Assembly (NCBI GenBank): GCA_041674745.1 | Contig: JBAYVD010000001.1 | Location: forward strand, 248,001 to 312,000 | DNA: 64,000 nucleotides | Reading direction: 5' to 3' | Origin: UBA2040 sp041674745 | GTDB lineage: Bacteria; Bacteroidota; Bacteroidia; Flavobacteriales_D; Crocinitomicaceae | Shown: positions 1-8,010 of the stretch, one piece after another | Numbering within the stretch: the stretch's first letter is position 1 | Layout of the letters: each line of letters begins with the position of its first letter | Made by a program: the position numbers and the translations under genes | Notes under the pieces: model-generated | Told to the model about the DNA's origin: nothing | Database searches by the model: none | Seen by the model: the letters and a program-made list of their open reading frames with translations, nothing else

Positions 1-254
1 TCTTCGATTCCTTCCAACGGGTATTCGTTCCCTTCTTCGTCCTCATCGTATTGACCTTCTACATCAAATGCTTCGTTTTCAGTCAAATATTCATACGTCA
101 ATCGCAAAACTTTCACCACCAAAGGGTCTTGTTCTTTTTTTGCTAATTCACGCAAGTCTTTCAAATCATCGATCAATCCTTTGGCAAGAATTCCTTCTTT
201 CTCTACCTTTTTGATGATGGCTTCTATTTTTGTATTACCAAGTCCGGTTTTCAT
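1..254 (-). CDS. conserved hypothetical protein (partial, C-terminus off the window)
   Basis: The reverse strand opens with ATG at 254 and stays open to the window edge, giving at least 84 residues starting MKTGLGNTKIEAIIKKVEKE. The visible part is helical and charged, with an acidic stretch near the edge (QYDEDEEGNEYP). I recognise the N-terminus as a small conserved Bacteroidota protein of unknown function, from memory only. A -7 promoter match lies at 304-297, about 43 bases upstream, with a 6-bp hairpin (271-285) between promoter and start. No enzymatic motif is visible, so no function is proposed. Confidence 0.75.
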   Translation of the reverse strand, partial: MKTGLGNTKIEAIIKKVEKEGILAKGLIDDLKDLRELAKKEQDPLVVKVLRLTYEYLTENEAFDVEGQYDEDEEGNEYPLEGIE

Positions 255-296
255 CTATTCACATTACAAAAGCCAAAAGTTGGCTTAATTTGAGCA

Positions 297-304
297 CAAA
301 TGTA
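297..304 (-). promoter_or_regulatory. predicted -7 element for the partial gene at 1-254
   Basis: The reverse strand reads TACATTTG, an exact match to the Bacteroidota -7 consensus TAnnTTTG. No clear -33 TTTG is seen at the usual distance. A hairpin (AGCCAA, 3-base loop, TTGGCT, 271-285) falls in the predicted leader. Confidence 0.45.
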
Positions 305-430
305 AACAATTGGTCAGAATTCCGATTCATTTCTGGACACTTTGCTAAAAAAAGTTGCCATTCACAATTTTTGGTTAACAAATGTTTCATCTTTATTTAG
401 GATTTACAAGCTAAAAAAGGAATGAAAGTT

Positions 431-438
431 TATTTTTG
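431..438 (+). promoter_or_regulatory. predicted -7 element for the LysE-type gene
   Basis: TATTTTTG matches TAnnTTTG exactly. Transcription would begin near 445, only about 12 bases before the TTG start at 457. This agrees with a non-ATG start at 457 and rules against starts much further upstream. No good -33 box is visible. Confidence 0.45.
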
Positions 439-456
439 TAAAAACCCTCTTCGGAA

Positions 457-1098
457 TTGTTACAACTCATTACAAAAGCTATCATTACCGGTTTCTTGCT
501 CAGCATCTTGATTGGGCCAGTATTTTTTGTATTGTTAGAAACAAGCATCAAAAAAGGAATTCGAGCGGCCATTGCGTTTGACATTGGCGTATTGCTAAGC
601 GATGTGATCTATATTTTGATTGCGTTGAATTTTTATTTTGAAGTACAACACCTGACAGAAGGAGAAAATCAACATTTGCTAAAGATTATTGGAGGTTCGT
701 TGTTCATCATTTATGGAGTTGCTACGTTTTTTAAGAAAACAAAAGATTCTAAAAAAGACAGCAAGGGTAACATTGTTCCGAACAGCGCGAGTTACCCCAT
801 GTTGGTTTTGAAAGGGTTTTTACTGAATTTGGCAAATCCATTGGTTATTTTTTATTGGTTTTCAGTGATGACTTTGGCAGAAAAAACAGAGGGAGACTCA
901 ACGGCGCCGGTAATTTTCTTTTTGGGAATTATTTTGGCTACTTTTTTTAGTTTCGATATCCTGAAAATCGTTGGCGCTAAACAGTTGCGTCCTTTGATGA
1001 CTGACAAATTGTTAAAAGCGCTCAACCAATTGATTGGTATTGTATTTGCAGGATTCGGTATATTCCTGCTGATTCAAGGATTTTTAGGAAGAATGTAA
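457..1098 (+). CDS. LysE/RhtB-family exporter
   Basis: A 213-residue integral membrane protein with about six hydrophobic segments. The N-terminal segment (ITGFLLSILIGPVFFVLLETS) has the glycine/proline-rich 'IGPVFF' signature of LysE/RhtB translocators, which export amino acids or related small molecules at the inner membrane. A charged linker (about residues 90-105) separates the halves, and a second GPV-like motif (LLNLANPLVIFYW) follows. The length is normal for the family. The start is TTG at 457, because no in-frame ATG fits and a -7 element lies just upstream. The substrate cannot be told from sequence. It stands alone, upstream of the repeat protein at 1145. Confidence 0.85.
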   Translation: MLQLITKAIITGFLLSILIGPVFFVLLETSIKKGIRAAIAFDIGVLLSDVIYILIALNFYFEVQHLTEGENQHLLKIIGGSLFIIYGVATFFKKTKDSKKDSKGNIVPNSASYPMLVLKGFLLNLANPLVIFYWFSVMTLAEKTEGDSTAPVIFFLGIILATFFSFDILKIVGAKQLRPLMTDKLLKALNQLIGIVFAGFGIFLLIQGFLGRM

Positions 1099-1144
1099 CC
1101 GTTCGGGTGCAAATCCGTTCTAAGTAATTAGATATAAAACAACA

Positions 1145-2848
1145 ATGAATCACAAACTTTTCTTGATCCTTTTCTTTTTTCCTGTAATCGTTTTTTCGCA
1201 AGAAATCTTGAAGGAAAATTTGAGTAAAAAAGTCAATCTTTATTACGATTACAACAAAACCCAAACCCAAGCTTCCGGATATTACTACAAAGACGAATTG
1301 GGCGAGACCAATGAGAAACACGGTCACTGGAAGTACTTTGATCGAGCGGGAAATCTCGAAGAAGAACGCGATTATTACCGAGACGCCTTGAACGGTAGGG
1401 TGCAAATGTATTTTCCCAATAAAAAACCGCGTAGCGAGGGTTATTTTAAATTTGAAAAGCAAGATTCTGTCTACCGTGAATGGTATGAAAATGGAAATTT
1501 AGCCGTTCAAGGCGATTATCAACTCGATCAACCGGTTGGAAAATGGGAATATTTTTACCGTGATGGTCGCTTGAAATCCGTTGAAGAAGTATTGGATGGA
1601 GTGAATTATTTGCAGTTTTTTTACTTACCGGATTCCATGCATACACAGATTTTGAAGGATGGAAATGGGGAATTAAGAACCTTTTTCACCTCAGGATCTT
1701 TGAAGGAAATTTACAGTTACAAAAATGGTTTGAAAAACGGAAGTTTTGAAGAATACAGTCCAATGGGCTACTTGATGCTGACGGGTGCATTCAAAGAAGG
1801 CATCAAAGAGGGTGAATGGCAATATGCTTATTACACGGGCCAATTGGAAAAAATCAGCCACTACAAAAATGGTGCGCTGGAAGGCGACTACAAGTATTTC
1901 TATGACAATGGCAAAGTAAATGTGGAAGGTCAGTACCAAGACGGGAAAAAATTTGGAAAATGGACCTGGTACAACAACCAAGGTCAAAAAGACCAAGAAG
2001 GATTTTTCCTAGAAGATGAGCAAGATGGAAAATGGACCTATTTTTTCCCGACGGGAGAACTTTCTTACAATGCTGAATACAAGAAAGGAAAAGCACATGG
2101 CTTTTGGTCTTATTTCTACAAAGATGGAACCCACTTCAAAGAAGGAAGTTTTGCTGACGACCAAAAAGAAGGCGACTGGAAAACGTGGTACGAAAACGGA
2201 AACCTTTTGATGACAGGAAAATACGTCAAAGGCAAAGAAGAAGGTGAATGGAAGAACTACTGGGAAAACGGCACCTTGAAAAACAAAACAACGTTCAAAG
2301 CAGGGATGTTGGAGGGCGCTTGGGAATCTTTCCATCAGTCGGGTCGACCAAGTTTAAAAGGAACCTACAAAGAGAACATTAAAACGGGTGAATGGACATC
2401 TTTCTATGACAATGGTATGCCAAAAGAAATCATCAATTACAAAGTTGTGACGACCAAATCTGTCATGGATTATAGTGTAATGAAAGATTTTGAAAGGACA
2501 GATAGCGAGCGTCATGGAAAATACTATTCTTTCTCTCAAAAAGACTTTAAATTAATGGAAGAGGGCAATTATTCCAAAGGCGAAAAGGATGGAGAATGGA
2601 TTGCGTATCATCCTGGCGGGAAAATGCCCGCGGTAATTTCTCATTACAAAAAAGGTCAATTGGATGGTGTACAAAAACAATTTGATCGAAAAGGATTGAT
2701 TGTTTCCGAACTCGATTACAAAAACGGACTCCGCGACGGAATGTACCGAGGCTATGATAAAAAAGGCAAGGTAATCATTGAAAAGAAGTACAAAGATGGC
2801 TTAGAAGTGATAGAAGGTAGCGCCTCGGGCACTGGGTTTGGTTTGTAG
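1145..2848 (+). CDS. secreted MORN-like repeat protein (YwqK family)
   Basis: A 567-residue protein with an N-terminal signal peptide (hydrophobic core FLILFFFPVIVFS, cleavage near residue 18). The rest is almost wholly tandem repeats of about 22-24 residues built on 'YxNGxxxGxWxxYxxxG', for example KNGLKNGSFEEYSPMGYLM and KEGIKEGEWQYAYYTGQL. About 18-20 copies are present. This is the MORN-variant repeat of proteins that databases label 'YwqK family antitoxin'. That label is misleading here, since no toxin gene is adjacent and the protein is exported. The likely form is a long beta-solenoid-like sheet in the periplasm or at the cell surface. The partner is unknown. Confidence 0.85.
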   Translation: MNHKLFLILFFFPVIVFSQEILKENLSKKVNLYYDYNKTQTQASGYYYKDELGETNEKHGHWKYFDRAGNLEEERDYYRDALNGRVQMYFPNKKPRSEGYFKFEKQDSVYREWYENGNLAVQGDYQLDQPVGKWEYFYRDGRLKSVEEVLDGVNYLQFFYLPDSMHTQILKDGNGELRTFFTSGSLKEIYSYKNGLKNGSFEEYSPMGYLMLTGAFKEGIKEGEWQYAYYTGQLEKISHYKNGALEGDYKYFYDNGKVNVEGQYQDGKKFGKWTWYNNQGQKDQEGFFLEDEQDGKWTYFFPTGELSYNAEYKKGKAHGFWSYFYKDGTHFKEGSFADDQKEGDWKTWYENGNLLMTGKYVKGKEEGEWKNYWENGTLKNKTTFKAGMLEGAWESFHQSGRPSLKGTYKENIKTGEWTSFYDNGMPKEIINYKVVTTKSVMDYSVMKDFERTDSERHGKYYSFSQKDFKLMEEGNYSKGEKDGEWIAYHPGGKMPAVISHYKKGQLDGVQKQFDRKGLIVSELDYKNGLRDGMYRGYDKKGKVIIEKKYKDGLEVIEGSASGTGFGL

Positions 2849-2884
2849 TAAAATACGAATTTTTCAATTTAGAATGGGTAGTTT

Positions 2885-2951
2885 TTGAACGGCAATTTGA
2901 ATTACAAAATTTCAAAAATTGCAATTTCGTAATTCGCAATTGTAAAATTGC
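2885..2951. repeat. AT-rich inverted repeats between convergent genes
   Basis: The 111 bp between the MORN-like gene and marC holds repeated GCAATT/AATTGC words. One clear pair is GCAATTT (2921-2927) with AAATTGC (2945-2951). It could act as a bidirectional terminator, but there is no GC-rich stem. It also carries TTCGTAATTCG, similar to the AT-rich repeat near 26,580. Confidence 0.35.
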
Positions 2952-2959
2952 GTACTTCA

Positions 2960-3556
2960 CTAAACTCCATTAAATAAACCAGGAAGATTCGATGTAAACA
3001 ACTTCACAGCAATCGCCAGAAGGATAATTCCAAATACTTTTTTCAAGATGGCGATACCGCCTTCTCCTAAGAATTTTTCCAACGGTTTTGTAGAGCGCAA
3101 TACCAAATACACAAAGAAAACATTGATGAGTATCGCCAATACGATGTTAATCGTGTCAAATTCTGCGCGCAAGGTAATGATAGAAGTCATTGTTCCAGCG
3201 CCTGCAATAATAGGGAAGGCGAGCGGAACAATACTAGCCGTTTTTCCCGTCGCGGTATCACGAAACAATTGGACGCCTAAAATCATTTCCAAGGCCATAA
3301 TAAAAAGAATTATAGAACCCGCAACGGCAAAACTACCGATGTCAACACCAAAAAGTGAAAGGATATTTTCTCCTAAAATTAAAAAGCCAATCATAATTCC
3401 TAATGAAACGAGGCTGGCCCGGAGCTCATGAATATCTCCAGTAGATTGTTTCAATTTTAATATGATGGGAATGGAGCCAACGATATCAATTACGGCAAAA
3501 AGAACCATCGTTGCTTTGAAAATCTCTGCCCAAGAGAAGGTAGTAAAGAAATTCAT
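2960..3556 (-). CDS. MarC-family integral membrane protein
   Basis: A 198-residue protein with six hydrophobic segments and the usual MarC (UPF0056) features: an N-terminal 'VLFAVIDIVGSIPIIL' segment and a central 'PLAFPIIAGAGTMTSII' segment. Family members were once linked to multiple antibiotic resistance, but that is not supported; the true role (possibly small-molecule transport) is unknown. Its ATG directly abuts the purN stop codon (no gap), so it is very likely co-transcribed with purN. No functional link is known, so the pairing may be only positional. Confidence 0.88.
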   Translation of the reverse strand: MNFFTTFSWAEIFKATMVLFAVIDIVGSIPIILKLKQSTGDIHELRASLVSLGIMIGFLILGENILSLFGVDIGSFAVAGSIILFIMALEMILGVQLFRDTATGKTASIVPLAFPIIAGAGTMTSIITLRAEFDTINIVLAILINVFFVYLVLRSTKPLEKFLGEGGIAILKKVFGIILLAIAVKLFTSNLPGLFNGV

Positions 3557-4132
3557 CTAAAGTAGTTTTATGTAATTTTCCACAACAGTCGGAAAATAAG
3601 TATGTTCCAAGATTTGCACTTTTTTCGCAATCATTTCTGAAGTGTCCGCATTATCGACAGAACAATAGAATTGTGCAATCAATTGTCCTTTGTCGTATTC
3701 TTGATTCACCAAATGTATGCTGATGCCGGTATTATTTTTTCCAGACTCTTTTACAGCTTGGTGAACACGCATGCCATACATCCCTGGACCGCCAAAATTT
3801 GGCAATAAAGAAGGATGAATATTGATAATTCGGTTAGGGTATTCTGCGATAAATTCATCCGGTATTTTACGGAGATAGCCGGCTAGAATAACGAAATCAA
3901 TACCTTGGTTTTGACAGATACTGGACAAAACATTCGCTTGACTTACCTTTTCGTTGTCCAAAACAAAAACATCCAATCCTAGTCTTTCACAGGCTTCCAC
4001 CACCGGAGCCTCTTTTTTATTGCTGATTAAAATTCCAATTTCAATCTCCGCATGATTTGCGAAAAAATCCACTAAATTCAAGGCATTGCTTCCTGAGCCT
4101 GATGCAAAAATGGCCAATCTTTTTTTGATCAT
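3557..4132 (-). CDS. purN: phosphoribosylglycinamide formyltransferase
   Basis: A 191-residue cytosolic enzyme that transfers a formyl group from 10-formyltetrahydrofolate to GAR, the third step of purine synthesis. The N-terminal loop FASGSGSN binds the phosphoribosyl phosphate. NIHPSLLPNFGGPGMYG carries the catalytic Asn and His, and the later D in QEYDKGQLIAQ completes the family triad. Length matches the family. It is first in a two-gene run with marC. The -7 element (4144-4137) lies only four bases before the ATG, so the transcript may have almost no leader. No other pur gene is in the window. Confidence 0.95.
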   Translation of the reverse strand: MIKKRLAIFASGSGSNALNLVDFFANHAEIEIGILISNKKEAPVVEACERLGLDVFVLDNEKVSQANVLSSICQNQGIDFVILAGYLRKIPDEFIAEYPNRIINIHPSLLPNFGGPGMYGMRVHQAVKESGKNNTGISIHLVNQEYDKGQLIAQFYCSVDNADTSEMIAKKVQILEHTYFPTVVENYIKLL

Positions 4133-4136
4133 GCCA

Positions 4137-4144
4137 CAAAGGTA
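4137..4144 (-). promoter_or_regulatory. predicted -7 element for purN-marC
   Basis: The reverse strand reads TACCTTTG, an exact TAnnTTTG match, four bases upstream of the purN ATG. If used, the mRNA would be leaderless or nearly so. No -33 box is evident. Confidence 0.4.
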
Positions 4145-4259
4145 GAAAGGATTTTCTTGGGAATAAAAAAATAACCTTATATTGGTAATTAAAATAGAGT
4201 AAAATAGTCCGAAAAAGGGAGAAACTTATGCAAGGCATGATAAAATAAAAGCGTTTTAT

Positions 4260-4290
4260 TTTGTTTATTGATTATATGTTTTTTTCTTTG
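4260..4290 (+). promoter_or_regulatory. predicted promoter for acpP-fabF-rnc
   Basis: TTTG at 4260-4263 is followed after 19 bases by TTTCTTTG (4283-4290), one mismatch from TAnnTTTG. Spacing fits the Bacteroidota -33/-7 promoter. The acpP ATG lies 29 bases downstream. Confidence 0.5.
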
Positions 4291-4319
4291 CAAGCTGAAT
4301 TAATTTTAAAACGAGAACA

Positions 4320-4556
4320 ATGTCTGACATTAAAACAAGAGTAGTATCTATTATCGTAGATAAATTGGGAGTTGAAGAAAGCGAAGTAACGCAAGAGGCA
4401 AGCTTCACTAACGATCTAGGGGCTGACTCTCTAGATACAGTTGAATTGATTATGGAATTCGAAAAAGAATTCAACATCGCTATTCCAGATGATCAAGCTG
4501 AAAACATTCAAACAGTTGGTGCTGCAGTTTCTTACATTGAAGAGCACGCAAACTAA
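4320..4556 (+). CDS. acpP: acyl carrier protein
   Basis: A 78-residue acidic carrier protein that holds growing fatty acyl chains on a 4'-phosphopantetheine arm. The attachment serine is in GADSLDTVELIMEFE, a perfect match to the family motif. Size and predicted four-helix layout are normal. It is followed after 36 bp by fabF and then rnc, the conserved acpP-fabF-rnc order of many bacteria. A Bacteroidota-type promoter lies just upstream. Confidence 0.97.
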   Translation: MSDIKTRVVSIIVDKLGVEESEVTQEASFTNDLGADSLDTVELIMEFEKEFNIAIPDDQAENIQTVGAAVSYIEEHAN

Positions 4557-4592
4557 GAAGGCCTTTTTGGTTTAAAAAAAAATTGAATTTTT

Positions 4593-5846
4593 ATGGAGTT
4601 AAAGAGAGTTGTTGTAACGGGCTTAGGCGCACTTACCCCTATTGGTAATACTCTTCCTGAATTTTGGGAAGGTTTGATAAATGGAAAAAGCGGGTGCGCA
4701 CCTATCCAACAATTTGATGCTTCATTATTTAAAACACAATTTGCTTGTGAGGTTAAAAACTTCAATGTTGAAGATTTTATTGACCGAAAAGAAGCAAGAA
4801 AAATGGATCAATTTTCCCAGTATGCCATGGTTTCAGCTTCTGAAGCCATGGCTGATTCTGGATTAATGGAATCAGATCCAGATTTAGATTACATCGGTGT
4901 GATTTGGGGTTCGGGAATTGGAGGTTTAAAAACATTCCAAGACGAGGCGCAAAATTTCTTTGAAGGAGATGGAACACCAAGATTCAACCCTTTCTTTATC
5001 CCCAAAATGATTTCGGATATCGCAGCGGGACATATTTCAATTAAATATGGCTTGCGTGGACCCAATTACGTTACTGTTTCAGCTTGCGCTTCTGCCACAA
5101 ATGCCATCATTGATTCTTTCAATTTGATTCGTTTAGGAAAAGCACATGCAATCGTAACAGGTGGCTCGGAAGCAGCGGTAAATGTTATGGGAATGGGTGG
5201 TTTTAATGCGTTGAAAGCTTTGTCTACCCGCAATGATAGCCCAACAACAGCTTCACGTCCTTTTGATTTGGACCGTGATGGTTTTGTTTTAGGCGAAGGT
5301 GCTGGTGCTTTGATTCTAGAAGAATACGAACACGCGGTAAAACGTGGCGCAAAAATTTATGCGGAAGTTATTGGCGGTGGAATGTCTGGCGATGCGTACC
5401 ACATGACGGCTCCACATCCGGAAGGAATTGGCGCAAGAAATGTGATGCTTCGTGCTTTGGAGGATGCTGAAATTGATGCAACGGCGATTGATTATGTCAA
5501 TGTTCATGGTACGTCGACTCCTTTGGGGGATGTCGCGGAAGTAAAAGCTATCCAACAAGTTTTTGGCGAACACGCTTACAATTTGAATATTTCTTCAACG
5601 AAATCGATGACAGGACACTTATTGGGTGCAGCTGGCGCTATTGAGGCAATTGCATGTATTATGGCTGTGAAAAACGACCTAGTACCGCCGACAATCAATC
5701 ATTTCACCGATGACCCAGCTTTGGACAATAAATTGAATTTCACTTTTCACAAAGCTCAAAAACGTGTTGTCAATGTTGCGATTTCAAACACGTTTGGTTT
5801 CGGCGGACACAATACCAGTGTCATAGTGAAGAAATTCGTAGGATAA
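4593..5846 (+). CDS. fabF: beta-ketoacyl-ACP synthase II
   Basis: A 417-residue thiolase-fold condensing enzyme that elongates acyl-ACP with malonyl-ACP in fatty acid synthesis. The catalytic Cys is at about residue 165 (VSACASATNAI), and the two active-site His are at about 305 (HGTSTPLGD) and 342 (KSMTGHLLGAAGA). The C-terminal glycine-rich loop NTFGFGGHNTS is intact. The length is typical for FabF. It lies between acpP and rnc with short gaps (36 and 10 bp), so one transcript is expected. Confidence 0.97.
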   Translation: MELKRVVVTGLGALTPIGNTLPEFWEGLINGKSGCAPIQQFDASLFKTQFACEVKNFNVEDFIDRKEARKMDQFSQYAMVSASEAMADSGLMESDPDLDYIGVIWGSGIGGLKTFQDEAQNFFEGDGTPRFNPFFIPKMISDIAAGHISIKYGLRGPNYVTVSACASATNAIIDSFNLIRLGKAHAIVTGGSEAAVNVMGMGGFNALKALSTRNDSPTTASRPFDLDRDGFVLGEGAGALILEEYEHAVKRGAKIYAEVIGGGMSGDAYHMTAPHPEGIGARNVMLRALEDAEIDATAIDYVNVHGTSTPLGDVAEVKAIQQVFGEHAYNLNISSTKSMTGHLLGAAGAIEAIACIMAVKNDLVPPTINHFTDDPALDNKLNFTFHKAQKRVVNVAISNTFGFGGHNTSVIVKKFVG

Positions 5847-5856
5847 ACTCTGTTTT

Positions 5857-6573
5857 ATGGCCTTATCACTCTTTGATAAAGGAAAAACAAACGAAGAAAA
5901 ATATCTTTCCAAATTCATTCGTTCGAAATTTGGTTACCGCATCAAGGACGTGGATTTATTCATTCGCGCCGTTACGCACAAATCTCTGTTATTTGAGAAC
6001 GATACATTGGTTTCCAACGAACGTCTCGAATTTTTAGGCGACGCTGTCATTGATACCGTTATCGCTGAATATCTTTTCGTAAAGTTTCCAAATGAGGACG
6101 AAGGATATTTGACAAAAGTGAAGTCAAAAATTGTCAGTCGAAAGAATCATTCAGATATCGCAGAAAGTATTGGAATCAGTCAAGTCATCCGTTTTCAAAA
6201 GGGTCGATCCATCAATATGAGCACGATTGAAGGAAATGCATACGAAGCAATTATAGGGGCTATATTTTTGGACGGTGGCTTTAAATCGGCTAGTTCGGCT
6301 ATTCAGGATCATATTTTACCCAAATACACGGATATTTCAAAAGTATTGGCCGAAGAAATTGACTTCAAATCCAAACTTTTTATTTGGTGTCAAAAAGGGA
6401 AAATGGAATTGCGTTTTGATACTGTTTCGGAAGAAAATCAAGGCGGATTTTGGAAATACACAATGGTCGTAAATGTCAACAACAAAAAATACGGTATGGG
6501 AACCGGAAGTTCCAAAAAAATGGCGGAGCAAGCTGCCTCCAAAGAAACATTGGAGCTGATCGGTGTTTTGTAA
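5857..6573 (+). CDS. rnc: ribonuclease III
   Basis: A 238-residue double-strand-specific endoribonuclease used in rRNA processing and mRNA decay. The signature NERLEFLGDAVIDTVIAEYL carries catalytic Glu and Asp residues, and a second acidic site lies in GNAYEAIIGAIFLDGG. The C-terminal dsRNA-binding domain ends with the KKMAEQAASKETLELI helix. The two-domain layout is complete. It starts 10 bp after fabF. Confidence 0.96.
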   Translation: MALSLFDKGKTNEEKYLSKFIRSKFGYRIKDVDLFIRAVTHKSLLFENDTLVSNERLEFLGDAVIDTVIAEYLFVKFPNEDEGYLTKVKSKIVSRKNHSDIAESIGISQVIRFQKGRSINMSTIEGNAYEAIIGAIFLDGGFKSASSAIQDHILPKYTDISKVLAEEIDFKSKLFIWCQKGKMELRFDTVSEENQGGFWKYTMVVNVNNKKYGMGTGSSKKMAEQAASKETLELIGVL

Positions 6574-6639
6574 ACCTGAAATTCCCTTTTTTATTTTCTT
6601 ATTTATTTGTATTTTCAAGTAGAAATCAAGACATCTACT

Positions 6640-6999
6640 ATGACGAATCAAGAATTGGGTCAATTCGGCGAAGATCTTGCCGCAGCCTATTTAAAGAAAA
6701 ATGGTCACGAAATACTGGTCCGCAATTATCGCTTACAACATTTAGAAATTGATATTGTCACCCAATTTGACAATAAAATTCACGTGGTTGAAGTAAAAAC
6801 CCGTCAAACGGCGGAAATTGGGGAACCATGGCGCGCAGTGACGAGAAGCAAGCAACGACAAATAATCAAGGTGGCAGATCATTATATCCAATCCAAAGAC
6901 ATTGCTTTGGAAACTCAGTTTGACATCGTCTCCATCGTCCACAACGGCTTCCGTACAGACCTTGAATATATCGATGATGCATTTACACCTTTCGTCTAG
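6640..6999 (+). CDS. YraN/UPF0102 family endonuclease-like protein
   Basis: A 119-residue protein with the restriction-endonuclease-like fold of the UPF0102 family: LGQFGEDLAAAYLKKNGHEIL, then LEIDIV and VVEVKTRQ, which supply the PD-(D/E)xK-type metal site. The family's cellular role is not settled, although a nuclease function related to Holliday junction resolvases is often suggested. The frame is open to a TTG at 6607, but ATG at 6640 fits the family N-terminus (MTNQELGQ) and was chosen. It lies 66 bp after rnc and may share its transcript. Confidence 0.88.
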   Translation: MTNQELGQFGEDLAAAYLKKNGHEILVRNYRLQHLEIDIVTQFDNKIHVVEVKTRQTAEIGEPWRAVTRSKQRQIIKVADHYIQSKDIALETQFDIVSIVHNGFRTDLEYIDDAFTPFV

Positions 7000-7054
7000 A
7001 ATCGTTCAACAGAGAGGTCTACTATTTATATTTCGTTTATTCAATTATCCGAAT

Positions 7055-7062
7055 TATCTTTG
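7055..7062 (+). promoter_or_regulatory. predicted -7 element for the pseudouridine synthase operon
   Basis: TATCTTTG matches TAnnTTTG exactly, 12 bases before ATG 7075. The identical octamer is seen upstream of leuS, mgtE and prs. Confidence 0.5.
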
Positions 7063-7074
7063 CGGAAATAAATA

Positions 7075-8010
7075 ATGCTCGAGATGAACAAAAAAAGAGT
7101 GGGTGGTGATAAACCTTCCCGTAAGTCCGGCCCTGCTGGCAAAACATCCAAAACGACTACGCGCCCTAAAACAGCCGGCGCACAATCAAGACAAGCTGCA
7201 GGACAAGATCCTGACAAAAAAGCGGTCAATGCAAGAGACAAACGCAAGTACATCGATTTCAAACAGAAGCAGAAAAAGGGTGATCCTATGCCTAAATTTG
7301 ACGATGACGCGATACGTTTGAATAAATACTTATCGAATGCAGGTGTTTGCTCTCGAAGAGAGGCCGATATCTACATCGCCAATGGTATCGTATCCGTAAA
7401 TGGTGAAATCATTACGGAAATGGGGTACCGAGTGAAATCAACTGATATCGTGAAATACGGTGATGACTCAATTCGTTCAGCAACAAAACGCTATGTTATA
7501 CTGAACAAACCGAAAGGTTTTATAACAGCCATGGATGATACCACAGGTAGAAAAACCGTTATGAGTTTGGTGCGTAAAGCGACAAAAGAACAATTGTATC
7601 CTGTTGGGAGAATGGAAAAAGAAGCCACCGGCTTACTATTTTTCACCAACGATGGCGATATGATGAAAAAATTGACGCATCCACAATACAAAGCGAAAAA
7701 AATCTATCATTTGGAGCTGGACAAACCAGTTAAAATGGAAGATTTGGAAAAATTGATGGCGGGAATCAACTTGGAAGATGGTAAAACCTATTTTGACAAA
7801 GCGGAATATGTTAAAGGCGATTCACGTGAAGTGGGCGTCGAGTTAACATCCGGAAAGAACAGTGTGGCACGTCGTGCTTTCGAAAGTATGGGTTATGTTG
7901 TCTTAAAAGTAGATCGCGTGCAATATGCTGGTTTGACGAAGAAAGATTTGCCACGTGGGCATTACCGAGTTTTATCAGAAAAAGAAGTGAATTTTTTAAA
8001 GATGTCATGA
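7075..8010 (+). CDS. RsuA/RluB-family rRNA pseudouridine synthase with Glu at the catalytic Asp position
   Basis: A 311-residue protein. Residues 1-75 are a basic, low-complexity tail (Lys/Arg/Gly/Pro/Ala) common in Bacteroidota members. An S4 RNA-binding domain follows (IRLNKYLSNAGVCSRREADI), then the synthase domain, which isomerises a uridine in large- or small-subunit rRNA. The catalytic loop, normally GRLDxxTxGLL, reads GRMEKEATGLLFFTNDG here, placing Glu at residue 181 where the family has its essential Asp. The later RNA-contact motif is also altered (SGKNSVARRAFE). The enzyme may be impaired or of changed function. ATG 7084 is an alternative start. It overlaps the next gene by ATGA. 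Confidence 0.85.
   Translation: MLEMNKKRVGGDKPSRKSGPAGKTSKTTTRPKTAGAQSRQAAGQDPDKKAVNARDKRKYIDFKQKQKKGDPMPKFDDDAIRLNKYLSNAGVCSRREADIYIANGIVSVNGEIITEMGYRVKSTDIVKYGDDSIRSATKRYVILNKPKGFITAMDDTTGRKTVMSLVRKATKEQLYPVGRMEKEATGLLFFTNDGDMMKKLTHPQYKAKKIYHLELDKPVKMEDLEKLMAGINLEDGKTYFDKAEYVKGDSREVGVELTSGKNSVARRAFESMGYVVLKVDRVQYAGLTKKDLPRGHYRVLSEKEVNFLKMS

Noticed and set aside
1098..1130. tRNA-like T-arm text (GTTCGGGTGCAAATCCG) after the LysE-type gene
   Set aside because: There is no room for acceptor, D and anticodon arms, and the pairing does not form a cloverleaf. Chance similarity.
1022..1462. 146-codon minus-strand open frame over the exporter/MORN junction
   Set aside because: It overlaps two well-supported plus-strand genes and has no family features; it is a shadow frame.
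1145..2848. Toxin-antitoxin system (from the 'YwqK antitoxin' family label)
   Set aside because: No toxin gene is adjacent and the protein has a signal peptide; the label is a naming artefact of the MORN-variant family.
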